DNA from: JAMQPK01 sp035937795
GTDB taxonomy: Bacteria; Acidobacteriota; Vicinamibacteria; Vicinamibacterales; JAMQPK01
Assembly (NCBI GenBank): GCA_035937795.1
Contig: DASZHO010000007.1
Location: forward strand, 5,202 to 69,201
Length of the DNA stretch: 64,000 nucleotides
Reading direction: 5' to 3'
A model generated the notes under the pieces. The model did no database searches and was not told the DNA's origin. It was given only the letters and a program-made list of their open reading frames with translations. Positions 25,204 through 35,500 of this stretch are shown here, piece by piece. The position numbers and the translations under genes are program-made. Each line of letters begins with the position of its first letter. The first letter of the stretch is position 1.

Positions 25204-26610
25204 ATGAGAGCGGTGATCCGCGTGGTCCTGCCGTGGACGCTCCTCGCGTTGGTCGCGACCCCCGGGTGGTCGATCCAATCAGCCTTATCTTCCCGGCCAG
25301 GCAGCGAGATCTACAATCCTGACCCTCAGCATCTGTGGAACCGGCTTCACGAAACGCTGCTCGTACGGGTCGGCCCCAGTGGTCGCGAATACGGGCGCGA
25401 TCGGGTTGACCCGCTGCTCTGGGTCGGATCGACGTACCTGCTGCAGGGAGCGTCGCATGAAAAGGCCGTCGGGCTGCTGAATGAGTTCGTCGCGACTCAC
25501 GCCGAAAAGCTGATCGTCGATCCCCTGAAGCGCGCGATCCTGCAGCGCGATCTGTGGATGGTGGCCGACTGGCTGGACGGCGACCATGTGGCTTCCGGGA
25601 AGCCGATGCTCAACGCGCAGGCTCTTCGCGCCGCGACGCTGCGGCTTCGCCGCCCACTCAACACCGCGGTTGCTCGCCTCGCGCTGACGCCGCCGCAGAT
25701 AAGACAACTGCCGGACAACTATGCCGCTTCGGCGGCCGCCGGCGGGGTGCCCTCCGACCTGTTCGCCATCGGCGGCCCGTGGGTATCGGTCGGGCCATCG
25801 TCGGGACCGGTCGCACCGTCGCACGTGAACGACGAGGGTCCTGGCAAGAATTCGGTGTTCCTTGTTTTCATTCGATTGCCGGGCGGCCGGGACGCCACGT
25901 TGAAGTACCTCAATCGATTGCGCTCGTTCGACGAACCATTGTGGATGGATACCCTCGATCCGGCGATGAAACCATTCCTGCCGTACTATCCCAATCCGGA
26001 CGTGCCGCAGTTTCCAGCAGGCACCCAAGTGGCGCTCGTACGCCGCGCGCTCCTGATCGACTCGAGCGGCGAGATCACGCCGAGCCGGCTGACCGAGAGC
26101 GTGCAGCTTCGAACATACCGGCGGATTGGAGAGATGACTCCTCAGGTGTTCCTCGATGCACACCGAACCGAGGACGCCTTCTTCGCGCGCGCGGGACAGG
26201 ATTTTCGGGAGTTCCGACTCAGCCGAGCCGCCCTCTTCTCCGGGCGAGGCGGCGGCCTGATGCCGGTCGGGCAAGACGAGAAGGACTACCCGACATTCTC
26301 GGCCCATGGCAACGACGCCTTTGACGAGGCTGTCGAGCGATCGCCGGGCGGTGTCGATGCTGATGCCGGACGGATCGTCGCCGGCTGTCACGACTGTCAT
26401 AGCGCGCCGGGCATCTACTCCTTCAACAGCCACTATCCGTTCCGTCTTCTCAGCGGCCCGGCCTCCAAGGGTCAGGCGCGGCTCTCAGAACTGTCGTTGG
26501 CTGACGCCGAACGGATCGCCGTATCTCTGAAGCGGCAGCGGCCCGAGTGGCGTGCGCTGAAACCACTCCTGATGCGAGAGGTCAGGGCTGCTGCGCGAGT
26601 GGCTCACTGA
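25204..26610 (+). CDS. Secreted protein with one CxxCH heme-binding motif
   Basis: 468 aa from the ATG at 25204. A signal peptide (VIRVVLPWTLLALVATPGWS) is followed by about 370 residues with no fold I can name, then Cys395-His-Asp-Cys398-His399, a c-type heme attachment motif, then a short helix-rich tail. The family seems to be an exported mono-heme cytochrome-like protein; one motif late in a long chain is unusual. A GTG at 25129 would add 25 residues and place the signal peptide internally, so the ATG is preferred. The stop overlaps the convergent GT-C gene by 7 bp. Confidence 0.6.
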   Translation: MRAVIRVVLPWTLLALVATPGWSIQSALSSRPGSEIYNPDPQHLWNRLHETLLVRVGPSGREYGRDRVDPLLWVGSTYLLQGASHEKAVGLLNEFVATHAEKLIVDPLKRAILQRDLWMVADWLDGDHVASGKPMLNAQALRAATLRLRRPLNTAVARLALTPPQIRQLPDNYAASAAAGGVPSDLFAIGGPWVSVGPSSGPVAPSHVNDEGPGKNSVFLVFIRLPGGRDATLKYLNRLRSFDEPLWMDTLDPAMKPFLPYYPNPDVPQFPAGTQVALVRRALLIDSSGEITPSRLTESVQLRTYRRIGEMTPQVFLDAHRTEDAFFARAGQDFREFRLSRAALFSGRGGGLMPVGQDEKDYPTFSAHGNDAFDEAVERSPGGVDADAGRIVAGCHDCHSAPGIYSFNSHYPFRLLSGPASKGQARLSELSLADAERIAVSLKRQRPEWRALKPLLMREVRAAARVAH

Positions 26611-28010
26611 ACCGAGTCAATGGGATGACTGGGCGCTGGCGCACTGCGGAACCCCGGGAGCGCGCCGGCTGCGATGAGCCCCAGACAGCCGAGGTAGACG
26701 ACCAGGTTCGGCCCGTACGTGAGATAGCTCTTGAAATCCCAGAAATAGAAGGAGGGCAGGAAGCGGCGGATGGTCACGGGAAACAAACTGTTTCTCGAGT
26801 CCAACGTGTCGGCGAGCTCTGTGAAGAGCACAATCGGATCCCCCAGCCACCGGAGCGCCAACAGAACCTGATAGACCAGCGCGGCGATCACGGCAGCGCG
26901 CACATACGACCCACTCCGCTCGCGATGTTCCGCGATGAGGAACGCGAGCGGAATGATCCACAGCCATTCAGCTCCCCATCCAAAACGCCCGGCCGGTCCG
27001 CCGCCACCGTATCGCGCCAGCTCGAATGAGTTGGGAACAATCAACGACCCATACAACGCTATCCAGAACAAGGCGGTTCGTGGCCGACGGCGCGCGAAGG
27101 GCACCAGGGCCATGACCCCGCCGACGAGCAGCGGCTGCTGAAAGAACATGCCCTGGCCCTGGTCAAAGTGCAGTCCCAGGAAAATCATGAGCGCACGCAG
27201 CGGCCACGTTTTCAGCTCAGCGCAGCAGCGCACGCCAAGGGGCGTGCCGGACGCCCAGAAATGATATGCAGCCAACGTCGCCGGGCCAGCGGCGATGAGG
27301 CCGAAGGTCGCCCATGCCACCTTCAGATCTCGTTTGCCGCGTAATCGCCACAAGCGTCCAATGCCTCCAGCCGCCAGGGCCGCCGTCACGAACAGGAATT
27401 TTCCGTTCAGCCAGGGCAAGAGTCCGCATGCGAGCCAGAAGGCCGCCCATCTCACCGCATCCATCGCCGCCGGACGCTCTTCTGACCTCCGGCGCAACAG
27501 CCACAGGGTCAGCATCGTCACCGCGATGCCCGCCGGCAAATCCGGATAGATCTGTGACCCTCCAAAGGCGATCGGGATCGACACCATGAGGCCGATGGTG
27601 AGCCACGCCGCGCTCGCCTCGAGAAGGCGCTCCCTGAACCACACGAATACCGACCACGCCAAGAAGCCCACCATCACCGAAAGCGCGAGCCTCGCGCCGA
27701 GTACGCCACCGAAGAGATAGGGAATCGCCAGGAGCAGTGCCAGGCCGGGTTCGTGATATCCGCCCCAGCGATGGTTGACGATCAGGATGTGGGGGTTGAG
27801 CCGATCACCGTAGATTCGGTGCGTCCGGCCCTCACGCGCGTAGGCGTCCCGCAAGTCGAACGTGAGATCGTGCGTGAGAGCGTCGGCCATCACGAGATAA
27901 TGCGGTTCATCGCCAAGCGGCGATAGTTTCCCGGACAGAAACAACGCGACGCCAGCCGTCACCGCAACAGCGACAACCGTCACGCCGATCGCGAACCTGA
28001 GATTCTTCAC
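26604..28010 (-). CDS. GT-C-type membrane glycosyltransferase or related membrane protein
   Basis: 468 aa with about eleven hydrophobic segments. The first loop has SPLGDEPHYLVMADAL; the Asp-Glu pair fits the catalytic-metal site of GT-C enzymes such as ArnT and PMT. A second loop holds NPHILIVNHRWGGYHEPGLALL. I cannot assign a substrate. The N-terminus is a hydrophobic helix after MKNLRF. The 3' end overlaps the convergent CxxCH gene by 7 bp. Confidence 0.65.
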   Translation of the reverse strand: MKNLRFAIGVTVVAVAVTAGVALFLSGKLSPLGDEPHYLVMADALTHDLTFDLRDAYAREGRTHRIYGDRLNPHILIVNHRWGGYHEPGLALLLAIPYLFGGVLGARLALSVMVGFLAWSVFVWFRERLLEASAAWLTIGLMVSIPIAFGGSQIYPDLPAGIAVTMLTLWLLRRRSEERPAAMDAVRWAAFWLACGLLPWLNGKFLFVTAALAAGGIGRLWRLRGKRDLKVAWATFGLIAAGPATLAAYHFWASGTPLGVRCCAELKTWPLRALMIFLGLHFDQGQGMFFQQPLLVGGVMALVPFARRRPRTALFWIALYGSLIVPNSFELARYGGGGPAGRFGWGAEWLWIIPLAFLIAEHRERSGSYVRAAVIAALVYQVLLALRWLGDPIVLFTELADTLDSRNSLFPVTIRRFLPSFYFWDFKSYLTYGPNLVVYLGCLGLIAAGALPGFRSAPAPSHPIDSVQ

Positions 28011-28035
28011 GACACCTCGACCACCGTATTCATCA

Positions 28036-28079
28036 GACGGTCTCCGTCAAAATCGGACCTTTATCGGAACCTGTCCGAT
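28036..28079. other. Two adjacent inverted repeats upstream of the GT-C gene
   Basis: GACGG-TCT-CCGTC at 28036-28048, and ATCGGAC (28052-28058) with GTCCGAT (28073-28079) around a 14-bp centre. The pair lies 26-69 bp upstream of the GT-C start at 28010, a plausible operator position. On the minus strand TTGACG overlaps this area; no clear -10 follows. The rest of the segment 28011-28215 shows nothing else. Confidence 0.3.
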
Positions 28080-28215
28080 CCGCGGTGGTGCGGCGTCGAA
28101 GATGACCGCCCATAACCAAGGGCGCCACCGGGGCGTCTGCACTCTATCGCCGTGGGAGACCTGTGTTCAATGTGTCTGGAAAGGGGCCGAATTCCCCGTT
28201 TCTTGGAATGTTTTG

Positions 28216-28260
28216 TGGTGGCCAGAGACAGAATTGAACTGTCGACACTACGATTTTCAG
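28216..28260 (-). repeat. 45-bp copy of the tRNA-Phe 3' end (att-like repeat)
   Basis: Matches 29064-29108 at 44 of 45 bases in the same orientation. It covers the tRNA from the anticodon loop through T-arm, acceptor strand and CCA. Identity stops sharply at the anticodon loop. This is the usual end-point of tyrosine-recombinase integration into tRNA genes. Confidence 0.85.
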
Positions 28261-28361
28261 ACGACAAACGCTGAAATTACCTGCAAGGAGCTGATCAAGA
28301 ACGAGCTGTCGCATCGCGTGCCGCTGTCACCCATGGCTCTATCATCGGATCGGCAGCAGGT

Positions 28362-28380
28362 CGCTAGTTCGAGTCTGGCG
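28362..28380 (+). other. tRNA T-arm-like fragment inside the island
   Basis: CGCTAG-TTCGAGT-CTGGCG forms a six-pair stem (one T-G pair) around a canonical TTCGA loop. No complete tRNA can be folded around it. It may be the remains of a second tRNA gene or chance. Confidence 0.3.
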
Positions 28381-28384
28381 AGTT

Positions 28385-28422
28385 GTCGCTATCGGGGAAT
28401 GTCGTCGCTATCGGGGAATGTC
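28385..28422. repeat. 19-bp tandem duplication at the stop of a small gene
   Basis: Two exact copies of GTCGCTATCGGGGAATGTC. The stop codon of the zinc-ribbon frame (28389-28391) falls in the first copy as read on the plus strand, and the duplication shifts frame between copies. Confidence 0.85.
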
Positions 28423-28577
28423 GGCTTCGGCGGCGGCGTCATCCTCTCTCGGGACCACACGCGCGCGCATGTGAGGCATTCGTACCACGTCGGCTCGCTC
28501 TTGCCTTGAGGGGGACCCGTCGGCTGAATGCGGTAACTTTCACAGTACGGGCAACGTCGGAGCTCGATGGGCCGCAT
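28389..28577 (-). CDS. Small zinc-ribbon protein in the island
   Basis: 62 aa. Cys9-Pro-Tyr-Cys12 and Cys34-Leu-Thr-Cys37 (RRCPYCES and WYECLTCARVWS) make a convincing zinc ribbon with an aromatic beta-strand between. The last residues (DSDDIPR) are coded by the 19-bp tandem duplication. A weak AGGG site precedes the ATG. It is probably cargo of, or a neighbour trapped in, the island; function unknown. Confidence 0.5.
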   Translation of the reverse strand: MRPIELRRCPYCESYRIQPTGPPQGKSEPTWYECLTCARVWSRERMTPPPKPTFPDSDDIPR

Positions 28578-28766
28578 ACCCTTGAGGGAGGTATGCTAGC
28601 GTACCGACTCATCGCTCAGCAAGCTGTTCGCAATAATTGAGCAGTGTGAGTGGAACACGGGTGCGAGCTTCGGTTCCGGCCGCGTAGGCCGGTGGAGGGC
28701 ATGACGATCTCGGGCCGGGCCGCGCTCCGGGTCGCACCGCACCAAGGCGAACAGCCTGCCGGTCAA

Positions 28767-28955
28767 TCATCCACGCCGCTCGCGCTTGACCCTCTTCGAC
28801 TTGACGCGACGTTCGATCGGACTGGTTTTCCGTGCGCGGTTTATTTGGGCGGTCGCGGACTTGCAGAGTTCCTCGGCCTGTTGGCGCAACGCGTCGAGCT
28901 TCTCGCACAAGTCCTGAAGTTCCTTGATACGCTCGCGGTCGGTCCTTTGAGCCAC
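28767..28955 (-). CDS. Small coiled-coil protein in the island
   Basis: 62 aa from a GTG. The first 45 residues are a regular charged helix (RIKELQDLCEKLDALRQQAE) and the tail is very basic (RRVKSKRVKRERRG). It could be a small coiled-coil or nucleic-acid-binding protein. No family is recognised. A longer frame (28609-28974) overlaps it in another phase and looks non-coding. Confidence 0.35.
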   Translation of the reverse strand: MAQRTDRERIKELQDLCEKLDALRQQAEELCKSATAQINRARKTSPIERRVKSKRVKRERRG

Positions 28956-29063
28956 TCATTTCAAACAAGCACAAATAACGCCATTACCCACGCGCACCGG
29001 GTCGAGGCACTCCACAGTCGCGCGTAGGTCGTCGTCATCTATCACTGCTGATTGAGTTTAAGT

Positions 29064-29108
29064 TGGTGGCCAGGGACAGAATTGAACTGTCGACACTACG
29101 ATTTTCAG
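29064..29108 (-). repeat. 45-bp tRNA-Phe 3' end, right copy of the att-like repeat
   Basis: This is the part of the intact tRNA gene repeated at 28216-28260; one mismatch lies in the acceptor/T-arm junction. Confidence 0.85.
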
Positions 29109-29139
29109 TCGTATGCTCTACCAACTGAGCTACCTGGCC
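29064..29139 (-). tRNA. tRNA-Phe (anticodon GAA)
   Basis: Cloverleaf: acceptor GGCCAGG/CCTGGCC, D-arm GCTC-AGTTGGTA-GAGC, anticodon stem TACGA-CTGAAAA-TCGTA with GAA, T-arm GACAG-TTCAATT-CTGTC, discriminator A and encoded CCA (29064-29066). It is 73 nt plus CCA. A TATAGT lies about 38 nt upstream (29177-29182) as a possible -10. Confidence 0.97.
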
Positions 29140-29296
29140 ACGTCAGTCGCGGGAATCGACGTGCGGCAAGTGCTTCACTATACCATCGCCGCAGGCTGCC
29201 CGAGAACGCGCGCACTCAAGCGGCCGGGCTCGCCATGGGCGGACCGGTCGGTCCGGACATGATACAGTGATGTTTTTTTGTGCAAGTTAACCGAAC

Positions 29297-29482
29297 GTGC
29301 CTATCACTCTCGCGCTCATCCGTTTCTTCATCGCGTTCTTCCTGGGACTCATCTTGTTCCGGCTCTCTCTGAGGATCGGGCTCCGGCTGTGGCGCCGCAC
29401 CGGCCGTCCCGTCTATAAGAAGCTGTCGACGGCCATCGGCGTCATGCTCTGGATCGGCCTGTTCCTCCTCGTGTTCGTCTAG
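29297..29482 (+). CDS. Small two-helix membrane protein
   Basis: 61 aa from a GTG. Two hydrophobic helices (ALIRFFIAFFLGLILF and AIGVMLWIGLFLLVFV) flank a basic loop (RIGLRLWRRTGRPVYKK). No family is recognised. It ends just before the convergent cyclic glucan synthase gene, and a TTTTT run follows the stop. It could be a real small membrane protein; support is composition only. Confidence 0.45.
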   Translation: MPITLALIRFFIAFFLGLILFRLSLRIGLRLWRRTGRPVYKKLSTAIGVMLWIGLFLLVFV

Positions 29483-29507
29483 TTTTTCCACGTCCCGGCC
29501 TCGCCAT

Positions 29508-32500
29508 TCACCCCAGCACCACGAGCACCGCGTGCGCGCCCGACCCGGGCTGAAGCGGCACGCGCCTGTCCTCGAGCGCCCGGCCTTCGAGGCTCACCGA
29601 CTGCACGCCGCGATTCACCCCCTTCGGGTTCTCCACGGCGATTCGGTACTCGGCGTTCTGCAGTCGGAGCGTCACCTGAAAGCGCCGCCACTGGCGCGGG
29701 ATGCACGGATCGATCGTGAGCCACTCCCCTTCGCGCCTGATGCCAAGCACATGTTCGAGCGTTACGCGGTACATCCAGCCCGCCGCGCCGGTGTACCACG
29801 TCCAGCCCCCGCGGCCGACATGGTCCTTCGCCGAGTAGATATCGGCGGCGACCACGTACGGCTCGACGCGATATCGTTCCAGCTGTGACGGATCGGACGC
29901 GCGATTGATCGGATTGATGAAACCCAGCAGCTCGTGCGCAGCATCACCCTGGCCCAGCAACACGTGGGCGAGCACGACCCACAAGGCGGCATGGGTGTAC
30001 TGGCCGCCGTTTTCGCGAACGCCCGGCACGTATCCGCGGATGTATCCGGGATTAGGTTCCGCGCGATCGAAGGGCGGCGTCAGCAGCAAGATGAGTCTCG
30101 CCGCACGATCGACGAGATGTTCGCCCACGGCCTCCATGGCCTGCAGCGCATGGCCGGGCTCGCCGGCCCCGGAAATCACCGACCACGATTGGGCGACTGA
30201 GTCGATCGCGCACTCGCTGTTTTCCTTGGAACCGAGCGGAGTGCCGTTGTCAAAATAGGCGCGGCGATACCACTCGCCGTCCCAGGATCGTTCGAGGGCT
30301 TCGGCAAGGCGGGCAGCATACGATCGATACGACGCCGCGCGCTGAGTGTCGCCGCGCCGATCGGCCAGTTCCGCGAACGGCCGGAGCAGCGCGGCGAGAA
30401 ACCATCCCAGCCACACGCTCTCCCCGAGCCCGTGCGCGCCCACTTCGTCCATGCCGTCGTTCCAGTCGCCGGTGCCCATGAGCGGCAAGCCGTGCGAACC
30501 GGTGTCCATGGTCCGCTCGATTGCGCGCGTGCAGTGATCGTAGAGCGGTGTCGTCAGCGGGGAGGACGTGGGACGCTCGTACACGCTGTGCTCGTCCGGG
30601 CCGGGCGCGCGTTGATTCAGAAACGGAGCGGATTCGTTGAAGATATCCCAGTCTCCGGTCGTCCGCGCATACTCGAGCGACGCATAGACCAGCCAGAGGC
30701 GGTCGTCCTGGATGCGCGTGCGAACCCCCTCGCCGCCGGGCTCGTGCCACCAGTGCTGCACATCGCCCTCGGGAAACTGCCGCGAGGCGGCACGAAGAAT
30801 CTGCCGGCGTGCGATTCCCGGATCGAACTGCATCGTTGCCAACACGTCCTGAAGCTGATCGCGAAAACCGAACGCGCCGCCGGATTGGTAAAACGCCGAG
30901 CGCGCGTAGATGCGGCAGCTCAACGTCTGATATTCGAGCCACCGGTTCATCAGAAAATTGAGCGGCGTGTCGGGCGTCTGCACTTCGACCGCCCGGAGCC
31001 GTTCGTCCCACAGCTTGATTGCTTTCTCGAGCTCGTCTTCCACGGTTTTCGCATTCCGGTATTTCTGCGCGAGCGCACGGGCCGCCTGCTCGTCGAGGCC
31101 TTCGCCGAGCGTAAAAATCACGTCGACGGTCGCACCCGCCGCAACGCTCATCCTCGCTTGAACCCCGCCGCATGGATCAAGGCCGGCGCCGAAGCGGCCC
31201 GCGAGATGGATGAACTGCATCCCCGCGGGCTGGTCGAGCGAGCCGTTTCTGCCGATGAAGGTCGTGCGGTCCCCCGTCATGGTGCGCTCTGCCGCAGAAG
31301 TATCGACGAACGCGACACGCTGCCCGAAGTACGGGCGGAACGCGTTGCGCGCGAACAGCGCGCCGCTCGGCCCGTCCATCGACGTGACGATCTGGCCTGC
31401 TGAGCGTGAGCGGTTGTCCGACAGACACCAGTCCACGTAATACGCAGCGCTCAGACGCCGCACGTCGCCCGAGGTGTTGCGAATGCGCAGCCGCAGAACT
31501 TTGATCGGATCGTCGACCGGCACGAACGCGGTGAGCTCCACCTGCAGCCCGTCTTGTGAGTGCTCGTAGACGACGAACCCCTGACCGAAACGCGTTTTGT
31601 ACGCAATGTCGTTCCTGCCGGGTGAGGCGGTCGCCGACCACGCGGCGCCGGTCTCTTCGTCGCGCACATAGACGGCCTCTCCGGGAGGGTCCACTACCGG
31701 GTCGTTGCTCCATGGCGTCAGTCGATTCTGATAGCTGTTTTCCGACCACGTGTATCCGAGACCCGACTCCGACGCAACGAACCCGAAGCGCTCGTTGGCC
31801 ACGACGTTCACCCACGGCGCCGGCGGCCTCCGGACGATGTGGTACTCACGGCCCTCCTTCGCAAATCCGCCCACGCCGTTGAAGAACTGCAGGTCGCTGT
31901 CCGGCGTGTCGACCCGGCGGCGGAACACCGAGGCCAGCGACAGAATGGCGCGCCGCGGCCTTCGCGCGCTGACCGTCAGGAGCGGAGGCGGTATGGCCGG
32001 GAGCAGCGGGCGCTTCAGCTGCACGTCGAGGCCGCCGCGAGAGCCGTCCAGAACGGCGCGCGCAACGGCCCGGAGCAGCACGCGATCGTCTTCGGACATC
32101 GCGTCGGCGCGCCGCAGAAAGAGGCCTCCCGGCTTGTCGATCCACCCGTGCGAAGGGCCCGACTCGGCCATGCGCTGCATTTCGTCCTGTACGTCCTGCC
32201 GGTAGCTCGTGGGAATCTCGTTCAGAACCACGAGATCGAAGTGGAAGCCTTTGGCACGGAGGTACTCCTGCGCGCAGAGGAGCTCCTGTGCGAGTCCCAA
32301 TTCGCCGCCGTCGCGAATGATGACGAGCGCAATCGGGAGATCGCCGGAGATGCCGTACTTCCACAATGTTTCGGGGGCGCCCGTATTTCGCGCAATCGCC
32401 TCCGGCACCCGCAGGCGCGGATCGCCGTAAATCATTCTGGCGGCCAGCCGCTGAAAACGCCCTTCGTCGAGGCGTGTGATGCCGAGATGGCGAAGCTCGA

Positions 32501-35500
32501 TCTCGCTGTGCGTGCTCGCCAGCGCAAAGGCGCGCGAAGTGACTTGCGGGTCGCGGTACTTTTCGATGAGCGCGCGAACGCCATCTTCGTTTTCGGCCAC
32601 CGCGGTGGTAAATGCGACGCGGGCGGTCGCGCCGGCGGGGATCCGCAGGCGGACGCGCAAGCTGACGATCGGATCGAGCACGGCGCCGGTGGATCCTGAC
32701 AAGGGCAACGTGCTGGCGAGCGCCGCCGGGGCGCGCACGGTCCGTCCTCTGCCGACGAAGCGCTCGCGGTCGGTCTCGAACTGCACCGCTTCACGGACCA
32801 GCCCTTCCTCTGCGACCACGTGCCCGAGGTAATGGCGCGCTTCGTGGGTTCCGGGCCGCCTCGCGCAGATGATGCCGTAGTGGTCGGGTACCGCCGTCGA
32901 TTCGACGAACAGGTTGCTGAAGACCGGGTGCGCCAGGTCGGCCCCCTGCGGCGCGAGCACGACCTCTGCGTAGCTGGTCAGCTCGATCGCGCGGGCGGCG
33001 CGCGAATGATTGGTAACCGAGACGCGGCGGATTTCAGCATTGTCTTCGGGCGAGACGGTGATCTCCGTATGCAACTCGATGTCGCCGTCCCGCCGGCGCA
33101 GCACCGCGCGATCGGGCGCAAACGTCACTTCGTAGTGATCGGCCTCCCGGCCGGTCGGGTGGAAGGCCGTGGACCAGAAATCGCCCGTTTCGAGATCGCG
33201 GACGTAACAGAAGGTGCCCCAGCCGTCGAGCGTGACGTCTTCGCGCCAGCGCGTGACCGCCAGATCGCCGCACCGGCTGTAGCCTCCGCCCGAATTGGTC
33301 ACCATGACGCTGTACGAGCCGTTGGACAGCAAGTGGCCGCGCGGGGTCACCGTGTGGGGCGTCACGTACCGCCGCACCGGTGTTGGAAGGGCGCGGCCCG
33401 GTGTTTCCTCGACTTTGTGCTCATCGGGCGGCCGATCGAGCGGGACGAGATGCGGGCTTCGCTCCTGCAGGAGCAATTCGGCGGCCTGCACGCGGGGTTC
33501 GGAGTGAAATCGCTTCTGCATCGGATGGCCGTGCAGGCAGTTGTCGATCGCCAGCAGGCTCATGGCGTGGTGATGCGCCATGTAGGTTTTCACCACGACC
33601 CCGCGCGTGCGCGCGTCGGCCACCCGGTCCGGCGTGTAATCGATCGATTCGAAAAATCCCATCGGCCCGAGCGCGCCCTCGGCCGCGAGCGCCTTCAGGT
33701 TTTCCACCGCCTCCTTCGGCCGAATCTGCGCGGCAAGCATCGTCGCGTAGGGCGCCACGACAAGATCGTCAGCCAGCCCTCGCTTCAGCCCGAGGCCCGG
33801 CACGCCAAACGCGCGGTACTGATAGTTGGCGCCCGCATCCTGGAAGTTGTAGGCCGATTCAGAAATCCCCCACGGCACCCCGGCGGCCCGGGCGTATTCG
33901 ATTTGCCGGCCGACCACGGCGTCATAGGTTTCATCCAGCAACGTGTGCGGATAGGTCCGCATGATGAGGAGCGGCATCAGGTACTCGAACATCGAGGCGC
34001 TCCACGAGATCAGCGCGCGCCCGCGTCCAACCGGGGCCATCGAACGCCCCAGCTTGAACCAGTGCTCCTGCGGTACCTGTCGCGTTGCGATCGCCACGAA
34101 GCTGGCCAGCCGCGCTTCCGAGGCGAGCGTGTCATAGCAGCTGGCGTCGCGCCGCCCTTCCGTTACGTTGTAGCCGATCGCGAACAGATTTCGCTGATGA
34201 TCGAAGAGAAAATCGAGCTCGGCCTCCTCGATCAGCTGTTCGGCCACGCGAACGAGAGCCCCGGCTCGCTCGCGCAGCGATTCAATCTCGGCGCTGGATG
34301 TTGCCAGCTCGCGGCGGCGCTCGTTCACCTGCGACGCCGCGAGATCCAGCCACGACCACGCGGCCCGGTCCTTCGCGTCGTGAGGCCCTGCGCCGAGCGT
34401 GCCCAGTTCCTTTGCGACGCGATCCAGCCACTCCTGCCAGGCATGCGGGCTGTCGGGCGGTTGTTCCAGGAAGCTCCGGAGCCGTTTGATATCGGCTCGC
34501 AGCATACGCACGCCGTCGCGCCCGCGTTTTGCCGCAAGAGGCGTGACATCGCGCTCGAACAGGTCCAGCGTATCCATCAGCGCCAGCGCAATCCGCCGAT
34601 CGACGACCGGCGTCTCGTCCACCAGCTGCGGGAGAGCGCTTTTCAGCGTGAGCAGATACCCGAGAAGATTTCCGCTGTCAACCGTGGACACGTAGAGCGG
34701 CGCCAAGGGAAGAAGCGACTGCGTGTCGTACCAGTTGAACAAGTGGCCGCGGTACCGCGCCAGCTTCTGAACGGTCTCCAGCGTGCGTTCGATGCGATCG
34801 ATGCACTGAGCCGTCGACAGGTACCCGAAGTCCCACGCCGCCACGGTTGCCAGTGTCTGCAGCCCGATATTGGTCGGCGAGGTTCGATGCGCGATCGGGT
34901 CGGGACGATTTTCCTGATAGTTGTCGGGGACGAGCCAGTTGTCGCGCGCGCCGACCATTTCTTCGAAAAATCGCCAGGTCAGCCGTGCCGCATGCCGAAG
35001 CTGCCTGCGTTCGCCCGGCTCGAGATCCGGCCGATCTTCCTCCTGCGGCAACCCGGTGCGATAGGCCAGCACGGGCGAGAGCGCCCACAAGACCACGACC
35101 GGCGCCGCCCACACCAGGTTGCGCGGCGCGACGGCCGCAACAACCGCGCCGAGGGAAAGCGCGAGCGCGGGCGCCGTCCACATCCGGCGCATGACCTGCG
35201 CTCTGTCCAGCTCAAGACGGGCCGCCATGTCGGCCGCCGTCACCCACTCGAGGAAATGAGACCGTGAAACCGCCAGCCGGTACAGGGTTCCGGCAATCGC
35301 GCCGAGCATCACGAGGGTCTGATGCGCGAGGAAGGCGCTGCTCAGCAGCACCTGCGCCAGGCTCGATACGAGGTTCTGCCGCTCGGCGCGAAGGTGATCG
35401 CCCAGCCGCACGCCGTGGATACGGCTGGTGATGCTCTGGCCCCATTGGATGTAGGCGGGAAAGAACAAGACGAGAAACGCCATGCCTGTCCAGAGCGCCG

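Larger units (their letters stand above)
28216..29108. mobile_element. tRNA-Phe-flanked island remnant (848 bp from repeat start to repeat start)
   Basis: The stretch between the 45-bp direct repeats holds no integrase and no long gene, only two small open frames (28389-28577 and 28767-28955, both minus), a 19-bp tandem repeat and a tRNA T-arm-like fragment (28362-28380). The intact tRNA gene is at the right end, with its 3' end facing the island, as expected after site-specific integration followed by deletion of the element's core. The remaining part, 28578-28766, shows nothing I can support. Confidence 0.6.

Noticed and set aside
28609..28974. 121-aa open frame in the island
   Set aside because: It overlaps the more plausible coiled-coil frame at 28767-28955 and has an Arg/Pro/Gly-rich composition typical of off-frame sequence.
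28102..29270. Open frames 28102-28509 and 29052-29270 (plus) that share a WPxTELNCRHYDFQ stretch
   Set aside because: They are read-through of the tRNA-Phe gene and its partial copy on the opposite strand, a common false protein; no other coding support.
32820..35267. 815-aa open frame on the plus strand
   Set aside because: Antisense shadow inside the cyclic glucan synthase gene, Arg/Pro-rich and without motifs.
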